Assembly: GCA_965649825.1 (NCBI GenBank)
Contig: OZ287698.1
Span: 744,001 to 808,000 of the forward strand
Direction: 5' to 3'
Origin: Penicillus capitatus
Lineage: Eukaryota > Chlorophyta
DNA: 64,000 nucleotides
Shown here piece by piece: positions 1-11,600 of this stretch. Under the pieces are notes generated by a model. That model had not been told where the DNA came from, did not search any database, and was given only the letters and a program-made list of their open reading frames with translations. Both the position numbers and the translations under genes were made by a program. Position 1 is the first letter of the stretch, and every line of letters starts with the position of its first letter.

Positions 1-53
1 CGCGGCTTTTTTTGTGCGAAGCGCAGTTTGAAAGAGTGATGTGTAGAGATCAG

Positions 54-1155
54 GAAGTCTGAGCTTCATAACGACGCAGCATGTACTGTCAGGCGTGGCA
101 GAAACAACATTCAACAGCTTTCTGGCGCCCAATGATATGGAATTATTGCCCCTGACGAAACTGTTTGACTATCTCGAAGCATGTGCTAGGAATCTCTCAA
201 ATCTGATGCTGCGACAGACGCTTCTGGAACAAGAAGTCTTCCGACAGACGTCCTGTTCTGACGATGATGCATCGATGTATCTAATGATTTCGCAGTCCAA
301 AGGACTCATGCAGAAGTACTCTTTCCCTCTGGCCGTTGTTCGATGCTGGGATGCAACTGTGACAGATACGTCAAGGATCCGGATGCGCTTGATAGCGTCA
401 TGGACGAAGTCTGGAGAAGCTCCGTGGCAGACTATGCCAAAACCCAGACCAGCGAGGCAACCAGGCTTCCGTCTGAGAGATTAGGACAGATAACGATATT
501 ACCTGAAGCATCTAATACTACGATAGACAGTGAAATACCGTGTCCAGAAGAGGCAGATGTGCCAGACACACACCAGGTGGAAAATCAGGCGTCGCCACGA
601 GGAGTACACCGGATTAGCATCCCTCAGAACACGGCAAGGGCTCATGGCTCCAGAGCAGAACCGCAGCTCAATGCTCAGAACCAGGTAAGAAATCTAGATC
701 TTTTTGAGAGGCCATGCATTGGTGTTTGCGATGGTTTCCAGAACGATATGCTCCAAGGGATTCTTCAGACGGCTGGAGACTTAGGACAGAGACTCTTTCT
801 CTTGACCTTGGGCCGTTTTCTTCTTTTCTTGGCCTTTCTGTACGGAACGGCCGCAATTGGTGTTGCCTTAGTAATACATGCCGGATTCAGCATCGCCCTC
901 AGTCTTCTTTGCACCGGAGGCGTTGTCGTCTTGGCGGCGGCGGCTGCTTTCTACATCTCAATAAGAAAGTGGAACTCAGGAGGCGATGAAACAACCAGAC
1001 GAACTTATGGCGCCATACAAACAAATCTTGTGCGTGCAGCCGTTGAAGAAATTGCACGAGAAGACGGGAGAGGCGGAATTCCGCCTGCTGTTAAGACCAT
1101 TATCGAATCCCTTGTTGCCCAAGGGTCCCATCCTAGCATGATGCCTGTCCAGTAG
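54..1155 (+). CDS. Hypothetical membrane protein, 3' part of a spliced gene (5' end not in view)
   Basis: Reconstructed as three exons: about 54-315, 366-684 and 742-1155. Intron 316-365 is 50 nt (GTACTC...GACAG) and joins two frames in phase 2; intron 685-741 is 57 nt (GTAAGA...TTCCAG) and is phase 0. The second is a multiple of three without a stop, so a simple ORF reads through it. The product begins in an open frame with no clear initiator, after a plausible 3' splice site near 53, so upstream exons probably lie outside the window. The N-terminal half is helical and hydrophilic, the middle is low-complexity and polar. Residues encoded by about 790-970 form two to three hydrophobic helices (runs such as FLLFLAFLYG and GGVVVLAAAAAFY), followed by a charged tail. 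No family was recognised. The stop at 1155 is the simplest end, but further exons cannot be excluded. Confidence 0.5.
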
Positions 1156-1315
1156 GACTATGCGCTTCTCGCATTTTCGCGTATCGTATGTATCTCATGC
1201 AGGAGACGAGTAACGCAGACGATGGAATCGGAAGATGATGTGCCGCCGAGGAATGCTCGAGTACCCTGTTCCGAAATAGAGCCCTCTCAACTACCAAGTA
1301 CGTCGATTCTCGAGT

Positions 1316-1666
1316 GTGATCATTGCCTACAGTGTGATGTTAGATGGGGGTTGTCAGAGGCAAACGGTTGGAACGGGCCCCAGTGACGACTCGGTCTCAT
1401 CAAGGCTCCGAGGAATCGTCTCCACCGTCGGAAAGGAGGTGATCACAATTATTTCACTTTTTCTTGAGTCGCGGCTGGATTCCCTGCAGATTGCTGCGCA
1501 CTTTAACAACGATTCAACTCGGGGCGGTCAAAGCAGTGTGCAGAGTGGAGTGCGGCCAACAAACTCCCAAGCCTCCGCAATGACCTCGTGTAGGCTCGAA
1601 ATTCAGGAACAGACCTCTCGGGAAAGATTGTTGAACGCCTACCCTCACATGAGAAATAACCAGTGA
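1316..1666 (+). CDS. Possible further exon(s), hypothetical
   Basis: A 116-codon open stretch without an ATG at its start, lying 160 bases after the preceding membrane-protein gene on the same strand. It includes a segment with an amphipathic or hydrophobic helix (IVSTVGKEVITIISLFLESR) followed by polar sequence. A second open frame at about 1206-1385 lies just upstream, and several GT/AG pairs could link the two, but none was uniquely phase-consistent. It could be a 3' exon of the upstream gene, a separate small gene, or chance. No homology recognised. Confidence 0.2.
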   Translation: MIIAYSVMLDGGCQRQTVGTGPSDDSVSSRLRGIVSTVGKEVITIISLFLESRLDSLQIAAHFNNDSTRGGQSSVQSGVRPTNSQASAMTSCRLEIQEQTSRERLLNAYPHMRNNQ

Positions 1667-3423
1667 ATTGACTTATTCTTTCTGTTTATGATGTGTCCGT
1701 TCTGTGAATTTTTCCACTTTGTCTCCGAAAGCGACTTTGCACATGTGTTGCGCTCTATGACTTTTTGGAAGATTTTCCGCAGTAAGTTCTGTTGATGTAA
1801 TGGGTCATGTGTTTCTTCCGCTACAGGTGTTTTTCGATGGTGTTAGCGCGTCAGTGAGATGCTTCTTCCCGATCTATAGATCGTCGCCGACCTGGGCATC
1901 GCCCAATAGATCTAAAATAGCATGCACGAGGTTTCGGAGAACGTTATCTTGTACGTCTTCCGCCTTCCAATATTAAGAATGACTATGTCTTCGTCTTTGC
2001 TTCTCAACACCTTCTGCTGATCACCATTGAAGAATTTCAGTCGATGAATGCCGGTAAACTGGACGTCTAAGCGGTGTAATGGAAGAAGAGGAGAAGCAAT
2101 GGGAAGTGAAGTCACATCAAGCTGCCATCAGGGCGTCGCATGACGTCAGCATGACGCGAGACTCGCGTCATGCAAATTGGCATATAAATTGGGGCTTTTT
2201 GTATCAGACCTCAATCTTTAAACACACGTTTATGTTCTCTTTCTCTCTCACCAAAATCCGCCGTATCAGCGGCTTGACAGTGTCTCATGACTTGAGACCG
2301 TGAGTAACGCAGACGATCTGATGACAGGAAGACGCGTATGTCACGCACGTCATTGTTGTGTACGATAAAACGAACTTCCGATACCTGCCTGTTCGTGATC
2401 ATTATAGAAATGACACGTGCATTCGAAGAGCTGTTCGCATTGTACGGCGCCACATGTGGCGATTGTGTGCTCTTTGGATTCTTTACACCACTCTTCGCCA
2501 GGAACTTCGATTTGTATTCCTTACTTCTTCGAAATCAGGTTGAAAGAACGTGAAGAAAACCTAAATGCAGAAAGTGTGGTGTGCACGAAAACGGTAGTTA
2601 CGTAACGTGTAAATTGCTCCCATTCGTAACGATATCCAGTCACCCAACAAAACTAAATTTACCAACTCGCTGTTAAGTTATCATACGGGTGTATGAATAT
2701 GTATTTGTCGGGATCGATGTAACGAATCACAGAAGTGCCGAGTCGAAAACGCACGAACGACGACGCGAATGAACACTCAAACGATAGCACAGGAACTCGA
2801 GATTAATTACAACAGGAATGTCAACCTTAAGTACCCACGGTGGTTACAGTTTTCCTAACCTTAGTACCTAACAGTCGTGAACTTCTAGCGCAAGTTGATA
2901 ACCACATGCCTATCGTTATGGGGAAGTTAGCTCGGGAGCCGACATCCGTCGCGACCGATGGTCAGCGCGCCTGGATGGTTAGACTACGGCTCTCCTACTT
3001 CCGGTGGTTTACAGACGGCAGTTAAATGCTACATCTCCTACAGTATTTTCTCTATTCTTTGCTCTTATAGCCTCTAGCTCTATCGTTTCCTGAGCCTTTG
3101 GGATCTGCATTACTCTACATCTGCTTCTTACGCTCGAGAACTCAATTGCCAACAATGACAACCCTACAATCTAGTGCATCAATATAAAGTCGATCGCCAG
3201 AGAAACAATCCAACTCGCAATCGGCTTTCTTAATTGTTTACCGCGATCGTAAGAACTCTCAGCATTTGCTTTATGAAGGCTCATTGTTGGAAATGGAGCA
3301 GCCAAACCGTTGTGATCCCATCACGATGAATTAAAACCGAGGTTGCAGTGCTTGTTAAAAAGGGGCGTTATCGACAAGATCTAGCGTCTTTTATCAACAG
3401 GTATCCATCAGTGTGTCCATCAG
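1667..3423. other. Long stretch without a supported gene
   Basis: About 1.75 kb with only short, poorly composed open frames on both strands. It is AT-richer than its surroundings. The visible structure is a perfect inverted repeat at 2149-2173 next to a TGACGTCA octamer and a TATAAA-like hexamer, listed separately. I see no tRNA, no simple-sequence array and no transposon coding remnant here. Confidence 0.5.
2141..2188 (+). promoter_or_regulatory. Candidate promoter element cluster: CRE-like octamer, perfect palindrome, TATA-like box
   Basis: TGACGTCA (a self-complementary CRE/ATF-type octamer) at 2141-2148 abuts a perfect inverted repeat with 12-bp arms (2149-2160 and 2162-2173) around a single central base. 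TATAAA follows at 2183-2188. The spacing resembles a core promoter reading to the right, but no convincing gene begins within the next kilobase on that strand, so the role is inferred only from motif content. Confidence 0.3.
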
Positions 3424-4412
3424 TCAAATCATTCGCTCCTCGGCTTGACACCGTTGTTGGTAGCTGTGGAAAGCGGTTCGGTGCATAAACACCAACACAA
3501 CACGCTGAGCATCAGTTGAGATCGGTGCTAGCCTCAAAATCAACTTCCTAATAGCCAAGGGCGATCGTTCTTGAAAACCCATCTCTGGCGTAACGTTCGC
3601 CGGTTCCAGTATGAGAGTCCACTCAGCTTGAGGCAGAGCGTCTTCGACTTCTTGCATATTGAAGACATCCTCCGGAGGTGTCTCTGTCGCTGCTTCTTCT
3701 TGTTCCATTATTTCCATCGATGCTTGACTTTCTTCAGGGGCGGTGCTATCTGGACTGCTCATTGACTCTTCAACTGTCCATTCTGTCTCTTTGATCCATG
3801 TGTCTTTCTTTTCTGCCTCGGAGATCGGTACCGCATGATCGATCCTTCTTCGCAAGGCTCTTGCGATGGTCACCCGTCCTTCATCGGTGTATTCATTGTT
3901 CACCAACATTTCGTAGACCCGACTTCGTGCTGTATCCAGCAACTCTTTCGGTTGCCATTCCATTTCCGTTGGCCTTCCACTCACAGCCAACAAGAATAGA
4001 CTCTCTGCAGGATTCACCGTTTCTCCGTCACACATCAGTGTCCCTCCTTAGGACAGCGTTGATATAAGCACTTTTGCTTCGCTCAGAGTCATATCATCCC
4101 TTGCAGACCGTCGTACAAAATAACACCTTTCGGGCATTCCATCAGTGCCCCGATGATAGCCTTTTGTGTTTGCCCTGCGAGGTCCTCGTGTTCTTCGTTC
4201 TTCCATCTGATGTACGTTATGCAGTCTCCTTCATCCATGTCGCCAGTTTCGATGTCCCCTATCTTCTTCATGATGTCATCGCAGCTGTCTGACGTGCAAT
4301 GTAGCGCTACTGCTACTGCCTTTCGCTTCCCGGATCCAAGGAGCATTTGGAGTGCTAAGGTGCTTTCGATTTCTGATGTGTAAACACTTGTCCATTTATT
4401 TGCCTTGTCCAT
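3424..4412 (-). CDS. Hypothetical protein, two exons, possible degenerate P-loop ATPase
   Basis: On the minus strand, exon 1 is 4412-4109 and exon 2 is 4046-3424. They are joined by a 62-nt intron, 4108-4047 (GTCTGC...CTAAG, phase 1). The exons sum to exactly 927 nt, giving 308 residues plus stop. The N-terminal part has a Walker A-like GSGKRK near residue 27. About residues 94-101 a hydrophobic strand followed by Asp (GVILYD) could be a Walker B-like strand, followed by a second hydrophobic strand (SLFLLAVSG). Residues about 185-230 are an acidic, Glu/Ser/Thr-rich linker. This order loosely recalls torsin/Clp-type AAA+ proteins, but the P-loop lacks the usual Gly spacing and Ser/Thr after Lys, so activity is doubtful. 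The initiator ATG at 4412 is the first in frame; upstream exons are possible. Function not assigned. Confidence 0.45.
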
Positions 4413-4640
4413 GTATATGGCTTAGTATAAGACTAAGCGTTGCTCCTTTCCCGTCCGTGTGTTCGTGCGTGTTTTGTTGCCAGAATGCTGTTGTGGAGAG
4501 TAGGTTCAGACCTACAAGGAGCAGGGTGTACAAGACTCGCTCCGAAACCATGCTGAGATTTGCTCGGAAAGTTAAGCAGTGCGCGTCCGTTTTTAATGTT
4601 CATTTTTTTCTAGATTAGTCTCATCGTATTCCATCAGAAC
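4413..4640. other. Left flank of the tandem array
   Basis: Single-copy sequence between the minus-strand gene and the first repeat unit. It contains a short 5S-rRNA-like stretch around 4512-4592, discussed as a finding. The junction with the array is at 4640/4641, where the sequence becomes shared with 21288 and 43340. Confidence 0.4.
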
Positions 4641-5678
4641 AGCGTGAGAAGCCGATCAGATTCAGGAAACACGTTTATCGATGCGCGACAAGATTCCGCT
4701 GCAAAACGCGACTTGAGCGTCCTTCCATCTCTCTTGTCGTCGATTTCAAGATTAATGATATCATCACTTGCTTCTCTCCCACGTGACGATACATATTCCC
4801 GTCAAATCAGCGTGGTCGAGAAAAGCGTATCAAATCTGAGGCACATAGGCCGAGAATCGACTGCCACGTGTGTTCACGCTGCCCACGAATGCGGACGAAC
4901 TTGGGCGATACCCGTTGAAGAAACGGACAGTTCCGAGACAGGGAGCACACAGCTTTGGTGCTTCAATTGGTTTTAGAGCAAACTTCATTGACAGTAGCGA
5001 TTGTATCGGCCTTCGGGTCGGCGAAGAGAGTTCGAATTTACCAGTTTCGCCTGCGCTTTAAGCGGACAAGTTTACCGACATGAAAAATCGACACGTGTCC
5101 CCAGTCACATCATTCCAATCAGTATGCTAGGTCATCTGATCCAACAGCAGATAGGTTCGTCCTCTTCCTTCACCCATCGTTCACGGGCTTGTTATCTTTG
5201 GATTTCTCATTCGGTGCCTTCTTGTTGTCTTTTCTGTCGAAGCAAAGAAAAACGGATCCAAATGGACGGAACCATCTTCCATGCGCCCTACTTTACGGAG
5301 ATGCCTGCGCCGCCTCCCGAGGTCGCCAGGAACGAGCGAAACAGTGGTGAATTCACGTCGTAAACCATAATTTCCTTTCGGCGCAAGTGTCAGCTTCCTT
5401 CGGTCTATGACAAATGTGACGGCAGAATCGGCGCGGAATGTCAATTGGGCTTAAATGCCGAGCAGTTATTGCATGAGCGAAAAGATCGATTTTCCTTTCG
5501 CGCGATGACCATCGGACACTGCTAGAGCATCATAGTGTCTGCGGTTATACTATTGACTCAACCCAAACGTGCCTTGAGCCCTACGGATTACGCGTCTGCA
5601 ACCTTTTCGTCGGCGACCTGTCACTTAAGCGCCACGTCTGCTTTACGTTTGAAACCGGTTTGGTCCTTTGCTGCGACA
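4641..5678. other. Upstream region of surface-protein gene, unit 1
   Basis: About 1 kb shared by all three units and preceding the initiator of the large gene. It contains short open frames (for example about 5001-5363 with no ATG start) whose reading differs little between units, but no coding signature convinces me. It probably holds the promoter and 5' leader; no clear TATA box close to the ATG was seen. Confidence 0.4.
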
Positions 5679-8600
5679 ATGCAGCCAGTCGTCTCTATGG
5701 CGCGGCGCTCTCCGTTGTGTCTGCTACTCGTTATCTGCATCTTCTTGCGCCAAGCCTCCTGTCAAAGTATGTATCCATCAACAGTGAAGTTTGTTGGGTG
5801 CAGTGACGCGTCACAGATGTTTGCGATTTATTCGTCCAGAATAATATTCTGACCGTCGACGCGCAGACGGTGGACGACATCGACGCAACGGATTCGTCAT
5901 TTCAAGACGTGGTCGAGTGCTTAAGCGCGGGCGCCATTATTCGATTCGCCACAGAGAGATTTTCGGTCGGTGAAACGATAAGAATCGATAAGGACATCTC
6001 GATTACATCGACCCATCGCAAAAGGACCTCCATAGCCTGCAACGAACAACCCGTTTTCGACATCAGGTCAACCCCTGGCCTGATACGCAGGGTAATAATA
6101 TCGTGTGTATGTAGGGGGAGAGCAACAGTTGATATCTCAGGGATTCGTATCAGAAAATGCGAACTGCAAAGCGCCGACGCTCCAATCATCATCGGTTCGG
6201 GATCGACTGTCAATCTTCGATCTATAGAGTTCTTTCGGAATACAAACGACGAAGGAACCAGTGGCATTCGGGCTCTGGACGAATCAAGCATCACTATTGA
6301 AAATTGCGAGTTCCTGGAGAATCAGGGAGCATCGGGGACAGTAGTCCTCGAGAATGCAAGTAGCCTCACTGTTTCTGGATCAGATTTCATGGGCAACACC
6401 GCGACAAACACGGAAAATGGGGGTGGCGTCTTCTCTGTTCAGGTGTGTTCGTGCACGATGCCGGCTCTGTTGTGGATGTGCGATGTGCATGTAGAGTGAG
6501 GGGGTGTCGACGACAGTCGTTGTTAAGAATGATAGCACATTCATCAGGAACGAGGCTGTCGGAGGAGACGGAGGCGTTTTTTATGTTTCTGGGGATGATG
6601 GCATTGCTTTCACCATCGAAGACACGGTCTTCAGAAAGAACATGGCAGGAAGGCGCGGAGGCGCCGTTTTCATATCCGCAGGCGGCGATCTGATCGTCAG
6701 GGATGCATTCTTCGTCGAGAACGAATCGAATCGTATTGGTGGCGGCGCTATCTTTGCAAAGGTCCGTTCCCTCCATCACCTCATCTCTATTCAGTAAAGC
6801 GTATTCGGATGGCAGGATGCAGAAGGGAATGAGACGCTAGACATCAAGATTTCAAGCACGACTTTTGCCCAGAACGAGGCCAAAGGTTACCTTGGCTCTG
6901 GTGGCGGCATACGCCTTCAAGGGAAAAACGTCGACTGCGCAATCACCGATTCCGTCTCTTTCGCCCTCAACACAGCGGATCTCGACGGTGGAGGCATGCA
7001 TATCTCCAATCAAGCAACAGCAGACATCAATGGTTCTTCGTTCGTCGGCAACGAAGCTTTCAACGGCGGCGGCGCTGCCCTGTTCGTTCTGGTAGGGGTA
7101 CTTTCCTCAAGGAGTGTTTCATTGAGACCTTACTGATGATGTGACAGTCATTGCAACAGAACCGGGCGCTTACCATGGATGTCGTTATCACGGATACGGC
7201 ATTTCTCTTCAACCGAGCATTGTATAGTGACCGAGGGGGATGCATCGGTGTTGCAGGTTTTGGATCAAATGTGACAATTACTGACTGCATTCTCAGTGAC
7301 AACGATGGTGGGAGGGGAGCTGGAGGAGCAATCTATGTCTTTGGCGGCCCCGTCGTCAAAATCAAGGGATCCGCGTTCGAGAGGAACAAAGCTGAACGGG
7401 GAGGGGCGTTGTATGCTGAGGTAGACAACTGCACATCCACCGTCTCATTGATTTGCATGTGCTCTAGAACGATGCCCTATACGAAATAGAATCGTCTGAT
7501 TTCATAGAGAATTCGGCAGGAGAAGGAGGTGCCATGCACGTCCGAGGCGACGTGGATATCACCATGGACGGCTGCACATTCGAAAGCAACAAGGCAATAA
7601 CAGAAGGAGGCGCCATCAAAGTTCGAAACTTCATCTCAGCTGGAGACGAACTGGCGCGATTCCGAATGACGAACAGCATTGTCGTGGAGAACGGAGCTGG
7701 CACCAACTTGTTCGAAGACAGACTTTATGGAACGGAGACAGAGGGAGGGGCAATCTTGGCAGAAGGTAGTGGGATCGAACTGGAGTTGGAGAACAACACG
7801 TTCAAGCGGAATCTGGCCTCGAATGGAGGCGCTCTAAGCATCTATGCCGTTGCCGACTGTAACATTGACAATGGCAACAAGTAAGCATGGACTGAGATGA
7901 TGACAGATGCTGAGAGATGCCACAGGTTTGTGGACAACAAGGCAACCTTCGGCGGCGCCATTTTCTTGGTTGTCGACGAACAAGTCGATCCTATCCGGCG
8001 GAATGAGTACCGCGTTGCTGGTACCGTTTTCCGAAATAACAACGTCGAGTTCGAAGGCGGGAGCATCTATGTCTCAAGCACTCGGACAGAATCCAATTCA
8101 GTATCATTGAATGCACGCAGTTTCCTTCTGCTCGTAGAGGGTAGTAATTTCACGAACAACACGTAAGCCATCCATTCATGCCGCTGCTTCTACCGAATAC
8201 CGATCATGACAGGGCAAGACATGGTGGTGGTGCGTTGTCGATGGTCGGCTCAGCCGCCAAAGTCCACGGCTGCACATTCGAGTCAAACATAGCAGTGGCG
8301 AATTCAACCAGCCAGGCAACTCCGTTTCTTGGCTACGGTGGAGCCATAAACATCCAGACGGGTTCCTCAGTGGAGTGCAAGGGCTCAGAGTTTCTCTCGA
8401 ACAGAGCAGACGTCGGCGGGGCAGTGCTCGTCCGAGATGGTTCGTTCGAAGGAGAGGCCGTGAACTTTACCAGGAATGCCGTTCAACCCAGAGGCGTTGG
8501 CGGCGCTGTGGCAGTAGAAATCTCCAGAGGAAAAGACATCCCAGTTCTCAACAGCGCCAATCGAATACGCAACATCGTCTTCCAGTGTCAATTCTGCAAT

Positions 8601-11600
8601 TTTAAAAAGAATAACGGTTCACTTGCTGGAGGTCTGTTCGATCATACCTACATCGATGTCTGATGATGGCTGTTTGGACATCTAGGTGCAATGCATGTCC
8701 ATGATATGGATCCTGGTGGAACTTACGGAGAGGACAACGAGTTGAAGATTGATGGATGTACATTTGACAATCAGAATACATTCCGGACTCCAGAGAACGA
8801 GCTGACCTGTCCTACTTACTTCCGTTTTTTAAGAAGAGTGAATGCTCGGTCCGTTCGCTTCAAAAACACGACCTTCACCGCAAACAGAGCACGAGCAGGC
8901 GGCGCCATCTTCACAAATAACTTCACGATGATCAGCATTCTTCCAGACCTGCAGAATGATGCAAACCCAGATGTAGACAACTCGCTGGGATACGCCTTGA
9001 CAAAAAATGAATCTCAGCTCGGAAACTCATCCGTGTTTTTCGAGAAGAATGTCGCCGTCAATAATGGATTTGGCGATGACGCTGCATCAACGCCAATCAC
9101 AGCATTCCTTTTCAATTTGGATGACGAAGCGCACCAGAGAACTGAAGGCTTCACAAACAGCTCATTTCTCAGTGGTGATCGGCTTCGTTTCAACATCGAA
9201 TTCAGAGATGGGATCGAACAGAATGTGACCTTTGCCGATAATCTCACAGCATACATCAGCTGCGACGATCGATTCACGAGTAAACAGTCAAACTGTGCGC
9301 AGCTGGAGATCTCTGGACAAGAGACTGCTCAGGCAAATGAAGATGGAACGATGAACTTCACTGCTGTTCGACTCCGAGGTTTGAGGGATCAGACATATAC
9401 CCTACGCATCGATTATCGCTCGACGTCTGAGATGCAGACACTACATGTGAATCCGTCCTTCATCAAAGTGACGATGAGGCCGTGCAAGATCGGCGAGAAG
9501 ACAGTTAGTAAAGAGGGCGAAAGACTGGAATGCCGAGAATGCGGCCAAGGAGAATTTCAGTCATTTCCAAAGCGGGACTTCTGCTTGCCATGCGTGGAGT
9601 CTGAAAACCATACTATGTGTGACGGCCAGACAATCGTTCCACATGATGGTTACTGGCACGCATCATCATTTTCGTTCATTGCCCATAAGTGCATCGGGCA
9701 CGAAGCCTGCAGATCTACTAGAAAGGGCAATCAAACTCGAGCAGAAAAGCTTCGAGCGAATGCTGTCAAAGAACACAAACTGGGAAAGGCTGTTCAGTAC
9801 AGTTCGGATGACAGTAACCTGCAATGCAGAGAGGTTGGATACATCCCCATGTCTACTGTGCTATACCTTCGTTTGCCATGCAGGGATATCAAGGTGTTCT
9901 TTGTGGCAGATGCGTAAGTGACTATGGAAGAGAAGGAAACATCTGTCGAAAGTGTGCCTCTCCTGCGTTGCGTGCCTTTTTGATGGCCATGATAATCCTG
10001 TGGTCGTTTGTCTTTCTTTCATGCTTCATTAGATCTGTCTTACAGCTAGCCACCCGTATCAAATTCAACAAAAGGTTCAACGATGCAAGAAAAGGAAAAG
10101 AAAGTATGCCTGTTAAAATGCTTCTGACCAGCCCGATCCTGTCCGTGGAATACTAGGCTCAAGCGGTGGAGATCTAAACGCACAGATCGAGATGATGCAT
10201 GTGGCCACGACGTCGACTCCCGAGATATCCGATTTGTCAGGAGGTGACATCCAGAATCGGGAAGTGGGTGAGATACATGAAACCCCTGCTCCGTCAACAA
10301 GCGCGGCGGTGGAACCAAAAAGAATCACCATGGAGAGAGTGAAGAATCTGAGACCGAGTTCATTGGGACAGAATCAGGAAAATGCAGCAACGAGTGTGCC
10401 AACGAGACGAATCGGACGCAGGGGTCGACTGATCAAGGCACTCCATGTGCTTCTCGATCCCAATGCGTCCATGGATGATGTCGAGCCTCTGACTCTGGCA
10501 AACCCAGTGTCCGAAATCCTCAAGGCACGGCAACTCCCCTTCCCTCTTCCTCCGCTTCACCGCATCTGTATGTTACGACGTAGATTCTCGTCAACTTTCT
10601 TCAGGTGACGGCGGTAGCGGTCTCGATCAATGTCGACTGGGAGCAGTCTCTGAGAAGGACACTCTTCGCCATGGGTAAAAGCACATACAGCCGAAAGCAC
10701 ATCTCCTGTAATCTCTTGTCTACCAGGCGCACTTGGCAATCTCTCCTCCGGCACTGGGTACCTGTCGCTCGATTGCTATCTGAGTGCGAACGGCATGCCA
10801 AAATCCCTTCGCCGACTGACCATCGCCATCCTCTATCCCCTCCTCATGCTCATCGTTTACGTGGTCCTGTGGGGATGCTATGCCTTCGTCCGACGAAGAG
10901 GCAAACAGTGAGTGCACAGTGCCTACACGTACTCTCTCAATCTCGCTCTTCTGATCTTAGGTACCTCAGTCAGCGGATCCTGTTGACCTTCTTGGCGATC
11001 AACTATTTCTTCTACATCGGCATGACGAAGAGCCTGCTGCGATTCTTCGCCTGCACTCGGGTCTCGGATGACAGAGAGGACAGCGACTGGAGTCGGTATG
11101 TATGGGAAGAGGATACAGAGGTTGAGTGCTACGAGGGCAAACACGCTTTGCTTGTTGGCCTGCTCGTCGTTCCCCTTCTCCTTGCCGTCTCTTTCGGATA
11201 TCCAGCTGGTGTCTTTACCATCTTGTGGCGCAGCAAGGATCGCCTGAACGACGAAGACTTCGTTCAGACATATGGTTTTCTTTACAAAGCCTATGACAGG
11301 CATTACTGGGAAGTCGTCATTATGGTCCGAAAAGCGGCCGTTGCGACTGTTGCTGTGTTTTCTTACCGCTTAGGATCGAATCTCCAAGGTCTGTTGTGCG
11401 TTCTAGTGATCGGCATTGCTCTGTCCGTACATCTGGTCTTGCAGCCATTCACTCAGGATATCCCACAACTCAATCACCTGGAGACATGTTCCCTCTCGGC
11501 CACAGTTGTCGTTTTCGTTGTCGGACTCATGATGAATGACAACGCAGTCGAACCTAGCGGCCGCGTACTTCTGAGCGCGCTTGCTGTTCTGTTTCTCTGT

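Noticed and set aside
5001-5363. 120-codon open frame upstream of the surface gene, kept in all units
   Set aside because: No ATG at its start, low-complexity Ser/Arg composition, and conservation is expected simply from the recent duplication.
5902-6294. 130-codon antisense open frame inside the surface gene, seen in all copies
   Set aside because: Mirror reading of exon 2; it shows no independent coding features.
10568-10603. Alternative 3' splice site of intron 11 at the pyrimidine-rich TTCAG (10603)
   Set aside because: Better consensus, but it shifts the reading frame; the AG at 10617 keeps frame and gives a 50-nt intron like the others.
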